Shown here: positions 43,772 to 53,950 of the stretch, one piece after another
Layout: each line of letters begins with the position of its first letter
How positions within the stretch are numbered: the first letter of the stretch is position 1
From: G963663615 sp963663615
Lineage (GTDB): Bacteria > Bacteroidota > Ignavibacteria > Ignavibacteriales > Melioribacteraceae
Reading direction: 5' to 3'
NCBI GenBank assembly: GCA_963663615.1
Contig: OY760517.1
Coordinates: 2,418,001-2,482,000, forward strand
DNA: 64,000 nt
Notes under the pieces: generated by a model
Database searches by the model: none
Seen by the model: only the letters and a program-made list of their open reading frames with translations
What the model was told of the DNA's origin: nothing
Program-made: the position numbers and the translations under genes

Positions 43772-44998
43772 ATGGAAAACAGAACCGGTACCGCCGGAAA
43801 ACGCGGTGATAAAGTAAGATCGGACTGTTATGTCGAAATAGAGCTGACAGATAATGGCGGCTTAAAAATAGACCTTAAATCCAAAGTTGAATTGATGTAT
43901 GGAACAAGCATCAGAAACTTCCTCACCGAACTCTGCAACTTCTTCGAATTAAAAAATGCTAATGTTTATGTTGAAGATTTTGGTGCAATTGAAGCAGCTA
44001 TGGCAGCACGATTTGAATGTGCACTAAAAAAAATTAAACCGGAGGAAGAAAAAGAATTTCTTCCTGAGATGCATAAAAACAATTACTATACCACCACAAA
44101 AGACCATTTCAGAAAAAGCAGATTATACCTTCCGGGTAATGAACCAAAGTTTTATCCTAATGCTGGTCTGCATAGTCCCGATGGTATTATTCTTGATCTT
44201 GAAGACTCTGTTGCTGCTGCCGAAAAGGATGCAGCTCGTTACATGGTTAGAAATACACTAAGGGCAATTGATTTTTATAGTGCCGAAAGAATGGTGCGTA
44301 TAAACCAGCTACCTGCCGGACTGGATGATCTTGATTTTGTAATTCCTCACAATGTTAATGTTATTCTTATACCTAAATGCGAATCGGCAGAAGATATACA
44401 AAAAGTTGATGACAGAGTTGCATTACTTAAGGAAAAGTACAGTCTAACAAATGACATATATTTTATGCCAATTATTGAAAGTGCAAAAGGAACGATAAAT
44501 GCTTACGAAATAGCCTCAGCTTCCGTGAATGTATGTTCCCTTGCAGTTGGATTAGAAGACTATACCGCCGATATTGGCACCCAGCGTTCCGAAGAAGGCA
44601 CAGAAAGCTTCTTTATGCGTAGTATGGTAGTTAATGCAGCCAAGGCAGCCGGTGTTCAGGCAATTGATACAGTTTATTCAGATGTTTCTAATATGGATGG
44701 ATTAAGAGCCAGCGTACTTGAAGCAAAACAACTTGGCTTCGAAGGTAAAGGTTGTATTCATCCGCGTCAGATAAAGGTTATTCATGAAGCTTTTGCTCCT
44801 GAAGAAAAAGAAATCGAAAAAGCTAAAAAAATAGTTAAAGCCTATGATGAAGCAACATCGAGAGGTTTGGGTGTAGTATCACTTGGTAGTAAAATGATAG
44901 ATGCCCCGGTAGTTAAACGAGCACAAAAAACTATTGAAGTTGCTGTAAAAAGTAATCTCTTGAGCAAAAACTGGAAAGAAGAAGAGCAGGGAGTTTGA
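43772..44998 (+). CDS. citE: CitD-CitE fusion (citrate lyase acyl carrier protein + beta subunit)
   Basis: 408 aa. Residues about 5-90 resemble CitD, the acyl carrier subunit: RSDCYVEIEL places a serine (S17) where CitD binds its prosthetic group, and VELMYGTSIRNFL and VEDFGAIEAAMAARFE follow the CitD pattern. Residues about 112-400 are CitE: SRLYLPGNEPKFY, IILDLEDSVAAAEKDAAR, MPIIESAKGTINA and KGCIHPRQI, the HpcH/HpaI aldolase fold with a Glu/Asp metal site. It cleaves citryl-ACP to oxaloacetate and acetyl-ACP. In most bacteria these are separate proteins. GAGG stands 7 bp before the ATG. A related lyase for citramalate is possible. Confidence 0.88.
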   Translation: MENRTGTAGKRGDKVRSDCYVEIELTDNGGLKIDLKSKVELMYGTSIRNFLTELCNFFELKNANVYVEDFGAIEAAMAARFECALKKIKPEEEKEFLPEMHKNNYYTTTKDHFRKSRLYLPGNEPKFYPNAGLHSPDGIILDLEDSVAAAEKDAARYMVRNTLRAIDFYSAERMVRINQLPAGLDDLDFVIPHNVNVILIPKCESAEDIQKVDDRVALLKEKYSLTNDIYFMPIIESAKGTINAYEIASASVNVCSLAVGLEDYTADIGTQRSEEGTESFFMRSMVVNAAKAAGVQAIDTVYSDVSNMDGLRASVLEAKQLGFEGKGCIHPRQIKVIHEAFAPEEKEIEKAKKIVKAYDEATSRGLGVVSLGSKMIDAPVVKRAQKTIEVAVKSNLLSKNWKEEEQGV

Positions 44999-44999
44999 T

Positions 45000-46553
45000 A
45001 TGGAAATGATTAAAAATGCAGTTGGAAGATTAGTCCCTGATGAAGTAAACGGTATTAAACAGGTTCCTTTTCAGGGTGTAGGTAAATTCAAACCTGAAGG
45101 ATTTAAAGCGGCTCCACCTATACGCAGTTGTTCGGATTATCCGGCAGATGGCAACAAAGTAAAAGCGAGTTTAAAAGATGCACTTGTTGCTGCTGGCTTA
45201 AAAGATGGAATGACCATTTCAACACATCATCACCTTCGTAATGGTGATGTTGTTACCAACCAGCTTTTTGATGTAATAAAAGAGATGGGAATAAAAGATA
45301 TACGCTGGGTTCCCAGTGCATCATTCCCCTGCCATGAACATTTAATTCAATATCTTGAAGATGGTACAATACATCATATTGAAGGCAGTATGAACGGTCC
45401 GCTTGGCAGATACACTACAGAAGGTAAAATGAGCGGCACAGGAATACTTCGCTCACACGGTGGACGTTATCAGGCAATACAGGATGGTGAGGTTCATGTT
45501 GATCTTTCGGTAATTGCCGCACCAACAGCAGACCCGTTTGGTAATGCCACTGGCGACCGTGGTAAATCAGCTTGCGGTTTACTTGGTTTCGCCCTGGCAG
45601 ATAGCGAATATGCCGACAGGGTTATTGTTGTAACCGATAATCTTGTACCATTCCCCTGCTACCCTTGGCAAATTCAGGGTAATAATGTTGATTTTGTTGT
45701 TGAAACAGAATCACTTGGTGATCCATCAAAAATTGTTTCGGGAACAACACAGGTTACAAAATCGCCCGATAGATTACTTATTGCCGAATATGTTGCTGAT
45801 TTTATTGAAGCAGCCGGAATAATGAAAGATGGATTTTCGCTTCAGGCTGGTGCAGGTGGTACTAACCTTGCATTTGCACTTTACCTTAAAGAAAAAATGA
45901 AAAAAAATAATATTAAGGCTCGCTTTATTAGAGGCGGTTCAACAAAATACCTTGTTGAAATGCTGGAAGAAGGCTTAACCGAGTATATTCTTGATGGTCA
46001 AACATTTGATCTTGAGGGTGTACGCTCGATGCGCGAAAATAGTAATCATATAAATACGAGTCCGTTTACAAGCTACAATTATCATGGTAAAGGAAACTTT
46101 GCTTCAATGGTTGATGCTGTGGTACTTGGTGCAACAGAAGTTGATCTTAATTTCAACGCAAATGTTGTAACACACTCTGACGGCTATCTTTTACATGGCA
46201 TTGGTGGGTGGCAAAATTGTCTTTTCTCAAAATGTACTATACTTGCAATTCCTTCGTTCCGCGACCGAATACCGGTTATAGTAGATGAAGTTACAACCGT
46301 TACCGGACCGGGAGAACTTGTTGACGTAATTGTTACCGAGCGTGGTATTGCAATAAACCCTAAACGTACAGACCTGCTTGAAGCAGTTAAAAATAGTGGT
46401 TTACCTATAAAAACCATTCAGGAAATTTATGATGAGGTTGAATCGATTTGTGGTAAACCAGCGAAACCAAAACTTAACAAGGATAAGGTTGTTGCAGTAA
46501 TTAAATGGGTTGATGGCACTATAATCGACTCTGTTTATCAAATTGAAAAATAA
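45000..46553 (+). CDS. citF: Citrate lyase alpha subunit (citrate:acetyl-ACP transferase)
   Basis: 517 aa, normal CitF length. HHHLRNGD, SFPCHEHLIQYLEDG, GPLGRYTTEGKMSG, RSHGGR, SLQAGAGGTNLAFALYL and FIRGGSTKYLVEM are CitF motifs of the CoA-transferase fold. It exchanges acetyl and citryl groups on the carrier serine of the CitD domain. The gene starts 1 bp after the CitDE stop with GGAG upstream, so the two are translationally linked. The ligase and prosthetic-group genes (citC, citG, citX) are not in the window. Confidence 0.93.
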   Translation: MEMIKNAVGRLVPDEVNGIKQVPFQGVGKFKPEGFKAAPPIRSCSDYPADGNKVKASLKDALVAAGLKDGMTISTHHHLRNGDVVTNQLFDVIKEMGIKDIRWVPSASFPCHEHLIQYLEDGTIHHIEGSMNGPLGRYTTEGKMSGTGILRSHGGRYQAIQDGEVHVDLSVIAAPTADPFGNATGDRGKSACGLLGFALADSEYADRVIVVTDNLVPFPCYPWQIQGNNVDFVVETESLGDPSKIVSGTTQVTKSPDRLLIAEYVADFIEAAGIMKDGFSLQAGAGGTNLAFALYLKEKMKKNNIKARFIRGGSTKYLVEMLEEGLTEYILDGQTFDLEGVRSMRENSNHINTSPFTSYNYHGKGNFASMVDAVVLGATEVDLNFNANVVTHSDGYLLHGIGGWQNCLFSKCTILAIPSFRDRIPVIVDEVTTVTGPGELVDVIVTERGIAINPKRTDLLEAVKNSGLPIKTIQEIYDEVESICGKPAKPKLNKDKVVAVIKWVDGTIIDSVYQIEK

Positions 46554-46576
46554 CAGCATTCTGTTTTAAATAGTTT

Positions 46577-46617
46577 AAAGCCGCATTAATTTATATTATA
46601 TTAGTGCGGCTTTACTT
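46577..46617 (+). terminator. Rho-independent terminator after citF
   Basis: AAAGCCGCATTAA (46577-46589) pairs with TTAGTGCGGCTTT (46601-46613) with one G-U pair, followed by ACTTTAA. It lies 24 bp after the stop codon. Confidence 0.75.
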
Positions 46618-46637
46618 TAAATATTAAGAACTGTAAA

Positions 46638-46967
46638 ATGGAAAAACTTCTTAGAAAACTTAAATCGAATACTACTGTTACATTTATCCTTTGGATACTT
46701 TCCATTGTTTGGATAATAATAGATTATTTTGTTATCAATAAAATTATAACTGAAAACAATATTGAGTTTGGTTTTGACGTTGTTTTGCTTATTGCAAGCG
46801 GAGTAATTTTTCTGCTATTGCATTTTTGGGTGTTTCTTGGCTTTTGGCTTGTTATGCGTGTACAATACAAATATAAAAGCGAACTAAAAAAGAAGGCGAA
46901 AGAAGAAGAGATTAAAGAAGCCGAGTTTAAAATGTTGCCCGAAGAAAATATTAAGACCGAAGAATGA
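46638..46967 (+). CDS. Small two-TM membrane protein
   Basis: 109 aa. Two membrane segments (about 14-34 and 45-75) are followed by a charged Lys/Glu-rich cytoplasmic tail (KYKSELKKKAKEEEIKEAE). No family is recognised. The stop overlaps the patatin start by 4 bp (ATGA), so the pair is translationally coupled and the small protein may support the lipase at the membrane. Confidence 0.75.
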   Translation: MEKLLRKLKSNTTVTFILWILSIVWIIIDYFVINKIITENNIEFGFDVVLLIASGVIFLLLHFWVFLGFWLVMRVQYKYKSELKKKAKEEEIKEAEFKMLPEENIKTEE

Positions 46968-47776
46968 AAAAATTTGGTTTAGCTCTTGGTGCCGGCGGAG
47001 CGAAAGGTTTGGCACATATTTCGATTTTAAAGGTTTTTGAAGAACTATCAATTAAACCATCAATAATTTCGGGAAGTAGTATTGGTGCACTTTTAGGTAT
47101 AGCTTTTGCTGCCGGTAAAAACACAACCGAAATTGAGGATTTTGTGAAGACACTTGTTCTTGCAGATAAAAGCAGTTTTTGGGAATTCAGAAATAGTGAT
47201 CTAAAGAAAATATTTGATCTTATGGATCCTTCAATTTTGAGTTCAGGCATTGTTAAAGGTAATAAATTCCAGGCTGCATTTATGGAGTTTGTTGGAAAAG
47301 ATACTTTCGAGGAACTTGATATTCCGGTTAAAATTGTGGCAACGGATTACACAAACAAGGAAATGAAAATATTTTCAGAAGGAAGTATTTCCGCACCTTT
47401 AAAAGCAAGTTATGCACTACCCGGCTTTTTCCCTCCTGTAAAAATTGACGATTCGCTTTTTATCGATGGTGGAGTAACAAATCCGGTACCTTACGATATT
47501 ATTGCTAATGATTGTGATGAAGTAATTGCTATTGATATACTTTCAGAATCGGGCAAAAATACTAATAGTGAACCTGGTAGAACTGAAGTAGTTTTTGCGT
47601 CTATTCAAATAATGCACAGAATGATGATTCGTGAAAAATCAAAACACTCTTTGCCTGCACATTTAGTTCAGTTAGATTTGCCAGAGATTAAAACTCTTGA
47701 ATTCAATAAAGCTGAAACTATTTACAAGTACGCCGAAAAATACCAGACAAAACTGAAAGATATACTTAAACCCTAA
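46964..47776 (+). CDS. Patatin-like phospholipase
   Basis: 270 aa. The oxyanion-hole motif GAGGAKG lies at the N-terminus, the nucleophile motif is GSSIG (Ser39), and IDGGVTNPVPY carries the catalytic Asp in DGG. This is the bacterial patatin/RssA-like family, which hydrolyses acyl esters. No signal peptide is present, so it is probably cytoplasmic or peripheral. The stop overlaps the convergent PEGA lipoprotein gene by 4 bp. Confidence 0.92.
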   Translation: MKKFGLALGAGGAKGLAHISILKVFEELSIKPSIISGSSIGALLGIAFAAGKNTTEIEDFVKTLVLADKSSFWEFRNSDLKKIFDLMDPSILSSGIVKGNKFQAAFMEFVGKDTFEELDIPVKIVATDYTNKEMKIFSEGSISAPLKASYALPGFFPPVKIDDSLFIDGGVTNPVPYDIIANDCDEVIAIDILSESGKNTNSEPGRTEVVFASIQIMHRMMIREKSKHSLPAHLVQLDLPEIKTLEFNKAETIYKYAEKYQTKLKDILKP

Positions 47777-49260
47777 AAAAGCTTATCAACCTTAAGTTTC
47801 ATAATACCGCCGGTTGTTGTAGTAAACCATAAATTACCGGCTTTATCTTTGGAGATAGATTCAATATCTTCTGTTTCAAAACTGGAATTATTTGTAACAT
47901 AAAAAATCCTGTCTTCCCAATTAACAAAAGTTAATAATCCACTATCAGTGCCAACCCATTTTCTGTTGGTTGCCTCATCTACATAAATAGCAGTAATTTT
48001 GTTTGATGGTAACGGAGTATAATTCCTATTAAATTTGTTCTCCTCGTTAACCGACACCAAACCACCTATTCCACCATTTTGCTCAGGAAGAAATCCTATC
48101 CAGGCTCTACCATCAGCATCAGCCTCGGAAATTGCTGAAATACTATTACCGGGTCCCTGCTGCGGTGGAAGCGGACCTCCTTGAAAAGTCATGGAAATTG
48201 TACGCCAGTTAACTCCATTCCATTCCCTTATACCAGCTCTACTTGTACCTACCCAAACGTGTCCTCTTACATTGAGGTTAACAAAATTTATTTGCTTTGA
48301 GCCAATACCCGAGTTTTCGGGTGTGTAAACAAACCAATCGCCATTATTGTATTGTGCCAAACCATTAAATGTACAAATCCAAATCCTGTTATGTATATCC
48401 GAAACCAGATGGGAAATAAAATCATTGGGCAACTCGGAATTTTCGGAGGTAAAACTTTCCCATGAAGAACCATCATAAACAGAAACACCTTCATTTGTAC
48501 CAATCCAGAGTTTACCGTTATTATCAAATGTAAGAGAATTTACATAGTTGCTAAGCAAGCCACTATTTTCTTTTGTATAACTTTGCCAGTTAGTACCGTC
48601 AAATCTAACTAGTCCGCTTTGTATGGTTGCAATCCAGGCAATATTATTATCATCGAAAATTATATAGTTTGCCCCTTCAGCAGGAAAACCGCTATTTTCA
48701 TTAGTATATAGCACCCAAACAGAAGTATCAATTAAAGTTGTATAATCCATAAAGGTAGTTCCACTTTTTACCAAAGCATCTTTTTTGGTATCCCTGCAAT
48801 TTTCATATTGGTACACAAGAGAATACTCACCCGGTATTAAACCTATAATGGTAACAGGAGTAGTTTCTTCCTGAAGTTCACCATTTAATAAAATTGAAGC
48901 ACCCTCGGGATCACTAACACAACTAATGCTCCCTCTCATTTTGGGATTTGAATCGTAATCCACAAAAATATCACTTGGTATATCCTTATTTACATTTACC
49001 TTAAAAGATGTATCTCTATAAAGGAATTTTTTTAAGGTTACCTTATAAGTTGTATCATCTAACCAGAATAAGGTATCAGGAGTTTTTAAACCGGTAATTT
49101 TATCATTAAGGTAAATTGTTGAACCAGATGGTTTTGAATCAAGAACCAGCTTACCATTAACTCTTTCCTTTGCAGTATTTTCACTCCTGGAAATATCTTT
49201 TTCGCATGCAGTAAAGGAAAGGAATAATACTAACAATAATAAAATTTGAGACTTGTACAT
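47773..49260 (-). CDS. PEGA/beta-propeller lipoprotein, paralogue 4
   Basis: 495 aa from ATG 49260 (AGG just upstream; an ATG nine codons earlier lacks one). The lipobox LSFTAC gives Cys19. Two PEGA-type domains follow: about 40-112 (KLVLDSKPSGSTIYLND, TPDTLFWLDDTTYKVTLKK) and about 113-185 (SCVSDPEGASILLNGE). The rest is a propeller of blades with the pattern W(I/V)GT..G(V/L)..(Y/F)DG..W, such as KLWIGTNEGVSVYDGSSW. Three highly similar genes lie just upstream. The product should be anchored in the outer membrane. Ligand unknown. Confidence 0.88.
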   Translation of the reverse strand: MYKSQILLLLVLFLSFTACEKDISRSENTAKERVNGKLVLDSKPSGSTIYLNDKITGLKTPDTLFWLDDTTYKVTLKKFLYRDTSFKVNVNKDIPSDIFVDYDSNPKMRGSISCVSDPEGASILLNGELQEETTPVTIIGLIPGEYSLVYQYENCRDTKKDALVKSGTTFMDYTTLIDTSVWVLYTNENSGFPAEGANYIIFDDNNIAWIATIQSGLVRFDGTNWQSYTKENSGLLSNYVNSLTFDNNGKLWIGTNEGVSVYDGSSWESFTSENSELPNDFISHLVSDIHNRIWICTFNGLAQYNNGDWFVYTPENSGIGSKQINFVNLNVRGHVWVGTSRAGIREWNGVNWRTISMTFQGGPLPPQQGPGNSISAISEADADGRAWIGFLPEQNGGIGGLVSVNEENKFNRNYTPLPSNKITAIYVDEATNRKWVGTDSGLLTFVNWEDRIFYVTNNSSFETEDIESISKDKAGNLWFTTTTGGIMKLKVDKLF

Positions 49261-49335
49261 ATTAACCTGAAAAATATTCGACAACACTAATATATTAATT
49301 AGTTATATTAAAACAATGTACTTTAAAATGGATTT

Positions 49336-50805
49336 TTAAGGTAAATCTATTTTTGCAATTTTCAGTTTTGTAACACCACTAATAGTTGCAATCCAGATAT
49401 TGCCAAATTTATCAGATTCGATAGCCCTTATTGAAGATGATTTCAAATTTGAGTTTTCGGATGTAAAGGTAACTTTATTACTATAATCCCTAAAAACTAT
49501 TAAGCCTTTTGTTGTGCCAATAAACTTCCTGTCACTTTTATCAATATAAATTGAAGTGATTTCTCTAGAAACCAGTTGATTGTATTCAACTTCCCACTCA
49601 CCATCTATGAATGAAATTAAACCTCCGGGTCTCGAGTTTGTAGGCCATACTCCTATCCAGATATTACCTGTATCATACTCTTTTGCAATAGCTGAAATAT
49701 TATCGCCAAGACTAATATCCATATCAATTTTATTCCAATCAGTACCGTTAAATACCCATAAACCACCCCTTACTGCACCTGCCCAAACTTCTCCAGCTAT
49801 ATCAGTACAAACAGAGTTAAACATATTGGTACCCAAACCGGAGTTTGTATTAGTATAAGTTTCCAGTACTTTATCAGGGGTAACGAGCATCATCCCTCCA
49901 AATGAAGCAGCCCAAACATTTCCGTTGTTATCAATCTTCAAGCCTGATATATAATCATTATTTAAGCTCATATCCAGCCCTGAATAATACCCCCACTCAC
50001 CATTATTAAAATAACTTATACCACTAGTTATTCCAAGCCACCTACCACCGCAATTATCAATCTCAATTTCGGTTAGTCCATCATCATGCAAACCACTATT
50101 TCCTGTATTCCAGTTATTCCAGGTAACACCATCAAAAGATGCCAATCCTCTTTCTGAGCAAGCAAACCAGATTGTATTATTGCTATCAACGGCAATGTCA
50201 TTTATAATATCTTCGAGTAATCCCGAGTTTTGCTCTGTATAACTAACCCAGATTGTAGTATCTTCAAGAGGAATTGTTGTTCCGTTAGTAGTACTACTTT
50301 TAATTAAAAAACTCCCTTCCCAATCTCTAAATCCTGTTTTAGTATATCTTACTTTATAGTTTCCGGGTATAAGGGAATCCATAATAAATGGTGTTGTTAA
50401 GCTCACATATTCATCATTTAAATAAACATCCGAACTTTCAGGGAATGTAGTACATTTAAGTGCTCCAAGCATTTTAGGATTTTTGTAGTAATCCACAAAA
50501 ACTTTTTCCGGTACACTGGAATTTGCACCTATAACGAGTGTAGTATCTATGTGAAGATATTTTTTTAACGTAATTCTATAGGCTCTGTTTTCCAGCCAAC
50601 ATAAAGTATCGGGAGTTTTTAGTCCTGATATTTTACCCTCAACATATAAATCTGCATCAGCTGGGTATGAGTCAATAAATATCTTTCCGTTATACTTGTT
50701 TTGAACCTCAACCGGAGAAGTTGAAATTTCCTTTTCACAAGCCCAGAATGAAAGTGCAAGCAGCAGAACCATTACCGTTTTTGTATATAATCGGAAACTA
50801 CTCAT
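49336..50805 (-). CDS. PEGA/beta-propeller lipoprotein, paralogue 3
   Basis: 489 aa from ATG 50805, preceded by AAGGA 7 bp upstream; the frame extends 29 codons further without a site or a signal sequence. The lipobox LSFWAC gives Cys23. Two PEGA-type domains (KIFIDSYPADADLYVEG and KCTTFPESSDVYLND regions) precede a propeller with IWFACSERGLASFDGVTW and EVWAGAVRGGLWVFNGTDW-type blades. Same array as its neighbours. The blades resemble two-component-regulator propeller repeats, but no kinase domain is attached. Confidence 0.88.
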   Translation of the reverse strand: MSSFRLYTKTVMVLLLALSFWACEKEISTSPVEVQNKYNGKIFIDSYPADADLYVEGKISGLKTPDTLCWLENRAYRITLKKYLHIDTTLVIGANSSVPEKVFVDYYKNPKMLGALKCTTFPESSDVYLNDEYVSLTTPFIMDSLIPGNYKVRYTKTGFRDWEGSFLIKSSTTNGTTIPLEDTTIWVSYTEQNSGLLEDIINDIAVDSNNTIWFACSERGLASFDGVTWNNWNTGNSGLHDDGLTEIEIDNCGGRWLGITSGISYFNNGEWGYYSGLDMSLNNDYISGLKIDNNGNVWAASFGGMMLVTPDKVLETYTNTNSGLGTNMFNSVCTDIAGEVWAGAVRGGLWVFNGTDWNKIDMDISLGDNISAIAKEYDTGNIWIGVWPTNSRPGGLISFIDGEWEVEYNQLVSREITSIYIDKSDRKFIGTTKGLIVFRDYSNKVTFTSENSNLKSSSIRAIESDKFGNIWIATISGVTKLKIAKIDLP

Positions 50806-50920
50806 GTAATATTCCTTGAATTCTAAACTTGGTATATTACCAAATGTACTATCTGAAGAAGTTACAAAATCTGAAACAAAATAGATATACATTATAAGAT
50901 AAAAATAATAGGATTATAAC

Positions 50921-52369
50921 TTATTGGTTTACAAAAGCCTTGTATTTAGTTAGCCCACCATCCGCTGAAGCTATCCAGACATTCCCTTTCGAATCAGTTT
51001 CAATATCCCAAAAATCAAGAGTTCTAAGATTATTATCAATACGAGGAATAAAATTCCGAATAGCATCCATATAATATAATATCAACCCTTTATTTGTTGC
51101 TAACCAAAGCTGATCCTCATGTGCTTCTATTCCCCTGATATTAACATCTTCAACTGGTATATTAATTTCTGTCCATGCTGTTTGATTATACTTAACAAGT
51201 CCTGAAAACCAGGCAAAGTATAATTCACCGGTTTCAGTATTATAGTCAACTGCAGTTTGCCAGTTTATATTGGTGTCCTGAATATTACCCGGAAAACCAC
51301 TAATACTATAAAAAGTTTCATCATAATTTATTTTAGGATCATTTCGTCCAAGTCCAACAACCAATCTTCCTTCAAATTCCTTTCCGAGACAGGTAACGTA
51401 GTTTGAAACACTTCCATGTTCTTTTAAATCGTAATGCGTCCAGCTACCACCTGAAAACTTGTTAAGCCCATTATTTGAACCTACCCAGATACTCCCCTGA
51501 CCATCGCATTGAATAGTAGAGAAATTCCCTTGATAAAGCCCGGAATTATCAGGTGTAAAAGAAGTCCAACTGCCATTGCTAAACTTTGCAACTCCTTCAT
51601 TGGCAACCATCCAGATGTTTCCATCAAGATCGGTAGTTAGCTGAAAGATTTTATTGGCTGGTAAACCATCATTTTCCATTGAATATTTTTTAATATTCTT
51701 TCCATCGAATGAAAAGACGCCGTAATCTACTGTACCAACCCATACCAAATCATCAGCACCAATAGTAAGGCATGTAAGCTCATCAGAAGGTATTCCTGAA
51801 TTTCCCTCATGAAACGTAACCCAAACTGAAGTATCTTCCAGGGCGGAATAAACAGAAGTATTAACACCGCTCTTCATATTAAAGTTTTTAATAAAACTTC
51901 GATGCTCTTTTTTTCTTAATTCAAACTTGTAGCTGCCAGGAAATAATCCGGAAATCAGTTCGGGAGTAACGAAACCTGTTGCAGAATCATTTATAAATAT
52001 TTCAGCACCCTTTGGATCGGAATCACAAATTGCACTACCGTACATTTTTACGTTTTCATAATAGTTAATATCAAAGGTATTAAGTAAATCATCCTGAATA
52101 TTAACCTTAAAACTTGTATCACGATAGTATTGTTTTTTTAGTGTAATCTTGTGTTCGCCCAAACCAATCCAGTTTATTTCATTTGGTGTTTTTAACCCAT
52201 AAATTTTGTCATCAATGTAAATCATTGATCCCGGAGGCGAGGATTTAACTGAAATTTTCCCGTTATGAAACCCATCATTTGGTGCACTTGTAGTAATATC
52301 CTGCTCGCAGCCCCCCAATATAAATAAGTAAACTACAAACAATAATTTGAAAGCTCTCTTTAAATACAT
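50921..52369 (-). CDS. PEGA/beta-propeller lipoprotein, paralogue 2
   Basis: 482 aa. The lipobox FILGGC gives Cys21. Two PEGA-type domains (KISVKSSPPGSMIYIDD; AICDSDPKGAEIFIND) are followed by a propeller with VWVGTVDYGVFSFDG and IWVGSNNGLNKFSGGSW blades and a final AWFSGLVKYNQTAW. One blade looks altered relative to the paralogues (VVGLGRNDPKINYDETFYS). It belongs to the unit led by the TonB receptor gene. Confidence 0.88.
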   Translation of the reverse strand: MYLKRAFKLLFVVYLFILGGCEQDITTSAPNDGFHNGKISVKSSPPGSMIYIDDKIYGLKTPNEINWIGLGEHKITLKKQYYRDTSFKVNIQDDLLNTFDINYYENVKMYGSAICDSDPKGAEIFINDSATGFVTPELISGLFPGSYKFELRKKEHRSFIKNFNMKSGVNTSVYSALEDTSVWVTFHEGNSGIPSDELTCLTIGADDLVWVGTVDYGVFSFDGKNIKKYSMENDGLPANKIFQLTTDLDGNIWMVANEGVAKFSNGSWTSFTPDNSGLYQGNFSTIQCDGQGSIWVGSNNGLNKFSGGSWTHYDLKEHGSVSNYVTCLGKEFEGRLVVGLGRNDPKINYDETFYSISGFPGNIQDTNINWQTAVDYNTETGELYFAWFSGLVKYNQTAWTEINIPVEDVNIRGIEAHEDQLWLATNKGLILYYMDAIRNFIPRIDNNLRTLDFWDIETDSKGNVWIASADGGLTKYKAFVNQ

Positions 52370-52455
52370 ATTTTCCTCATTTTTGTAAAAAACGGTAAAT
52401 CAAAAATGATTTACCGTTAATTTAATTTTAGGAAAAAACAGAATTAAAAGAAATG

Positions 52456-53925
52456 CTAGTATTTTTCTCTTTTATATTTGGTTAATCCTCCATCACGTGT
52501 TGCAATCCAAACAAAACCAAGTTGATCTTTTACAACGGTTTTTATGTATGAAGATTCGAGATTAGAGTTTGTCTCATCAAAAATTACTCTGTCGCCAAGG
52601 TCCACAAATCTAAGCAAACCTGCATCAGTACCAATCCATTTTGTGTTTTCCGCATCAATATAAATACATGTAATATAATTACTTGGTAAATTAATATTTT
52701 TGAATCTCCAAACACCTTCAGAATATGTAGTAATTCCACCTCTGCCAGCACCGTTTCTTTCAGGTAGCCATCCTACCCAAGCCATGCCAGTCTCAACTTC
52801 GGCATCAAAAGCTGAAATGGTATTTCCAGGAGAACCGGAACCATCAGCCCAGGTAAAGCTTCTTACGGGCTTCCAATAACCAAAATACCTTGAAAGTCCA
52901 TCCTTACTTGTACCAGCCCAAATTTCACCACCAACATTAGTATTTATTTTGTTAATGAAATTCCCCGAAATATTTGAATTTTCGGTATTGTAAATAGCCC
53001 AACCAGTATCTCTCTTAACTGCAATACCATTTTGTGTACCAAACCAAACATTGTTATGGCTATCGAACTCAATACAAGTAATTCTTTCGTCATGAAGCTC
53101 GGTATTTGAACTGGTATATAAAGTCCAGCTACCATTATCATATTTGGCAGCACCAGCCATTGTTCCCATCCAAATCTTACCGCTTTTATCTTTTTCAAGA
53201 GTTGTAATTTCGTTTGAAGGCAAATTAGAATTATCAGTAGTAAAGTATGTCCAGTTAGTACCATCAAAAGTAGCAAGCCCTTTTGTAGCAGTACCAACCC
53301 ACAATAAATTATTATCGTCCACTGCCAAAGCCGTAACATCATCTTCCATCAAACCCGAATTATACTCACGGTAAGTAATCCAGTAAGTAGTATCAACCAT
53401 AGCAGCTTCAAGCATTGTTCTGTTTCTACTTTTAACAACAACCTTTTGAGTATTATTCAAATGATTAGGGTATTTAAGAATAATATCGTAAGTACCAGGT
53501 AAAAAACCCTTTAATTCGGCAGGAGTGTTTTTACCAGTTGCTGAATCACCAATAAATATTTCCGCATTAGAAGGTACGGATGCACAATAAATACTACCAT
53601 ACATTCTGGGATTAGCGTAATAATTTACATCAAGATTAATGGTTTTTCTATTTTCGGGAGAAAATACAATAGTAGTATCGCGGTATAAAAATTTCTTTAA
53701 TGTAATGTAATGCTGCTCCTGGGATAACCAAATCAGGCTATCTGGAGTTTTTTTACCCGATATTTTACCATTAAGGTAAATATCAGCACCTTCAGGATGC
53801 GATGTAATAAAAATTCTACCATCATAATTGGTTTCATCATAGGATGTTGAAGAAACCTCCTTTTCGCAAGCAAAAGCAGCAAAAACAATAATTATAATCA
53901 ATACAAGTTTATATATGTGTTTCAT
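52456..53925 (-). CDS. PEGA/beta-propeller lipoprotein, paralogue 1
   Basis: 489 aa from ATG 53925; the longer frame to 54045 would overlap the DUF4249 gene and lacks a signal peptide. The lipobox FAAFAC gives Cys20. Two PEGA-type domains (RIFITSHPEGADIYLNG; YCASVPSNAEIFIGD) precede a propeller with LLWVGTATKGLATFDGTNW and IWMGTMAGAAKYDNGSW blades. It starts 25 bp after the DUF4249 stop codon, so it reads as part of the TonB receptor unit. Confidence 0.88.
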   Translation of the reverse strand: MKHIYKLVLIIIIVFAAFACEKEVSSTSYDETNYDGRIFITSHPEGADIYLNGKISGKKTPDSLIWLSQEQHYITLKKFLYRDTTIVFSPENRKTINLDVNYYANPRMYGSIYCASVPSNAEIFIGDSATGKNTPAELKGFLPGTYDIILKYPNHLNNTQKVVVKSRNRTMLEAAMVDTTYWITYREYNSGLMEDDVTALAVDDNNLLWVGTATKGLATFDGTNWTYFTTDNSNLPSNEITTLEKDKSGKIWMGTMAGAAKYDNGSWTLYTSSNTELHDERITCIEFDSHNNVWFGTQNGIAVKRDTGWAIYNTENSNISGNFINKINTNVGGEIWAGTSKDGLSRYFGYWKPVRSFTWADGSGSPGNTISAFDAEVETGMAWVGWLPERNGAGRGGITTYSEGVWRFKNINLPSNYITCIYIDAENTKWIGTDAGLLRFVDLGDRVIFDETNSNLESSYIKTVVKDQLGFVWIATRDGGLTKYKREKY

Positions 53926-53950
53926 TAAATTTCCATGTTGGGTTAAAAAA

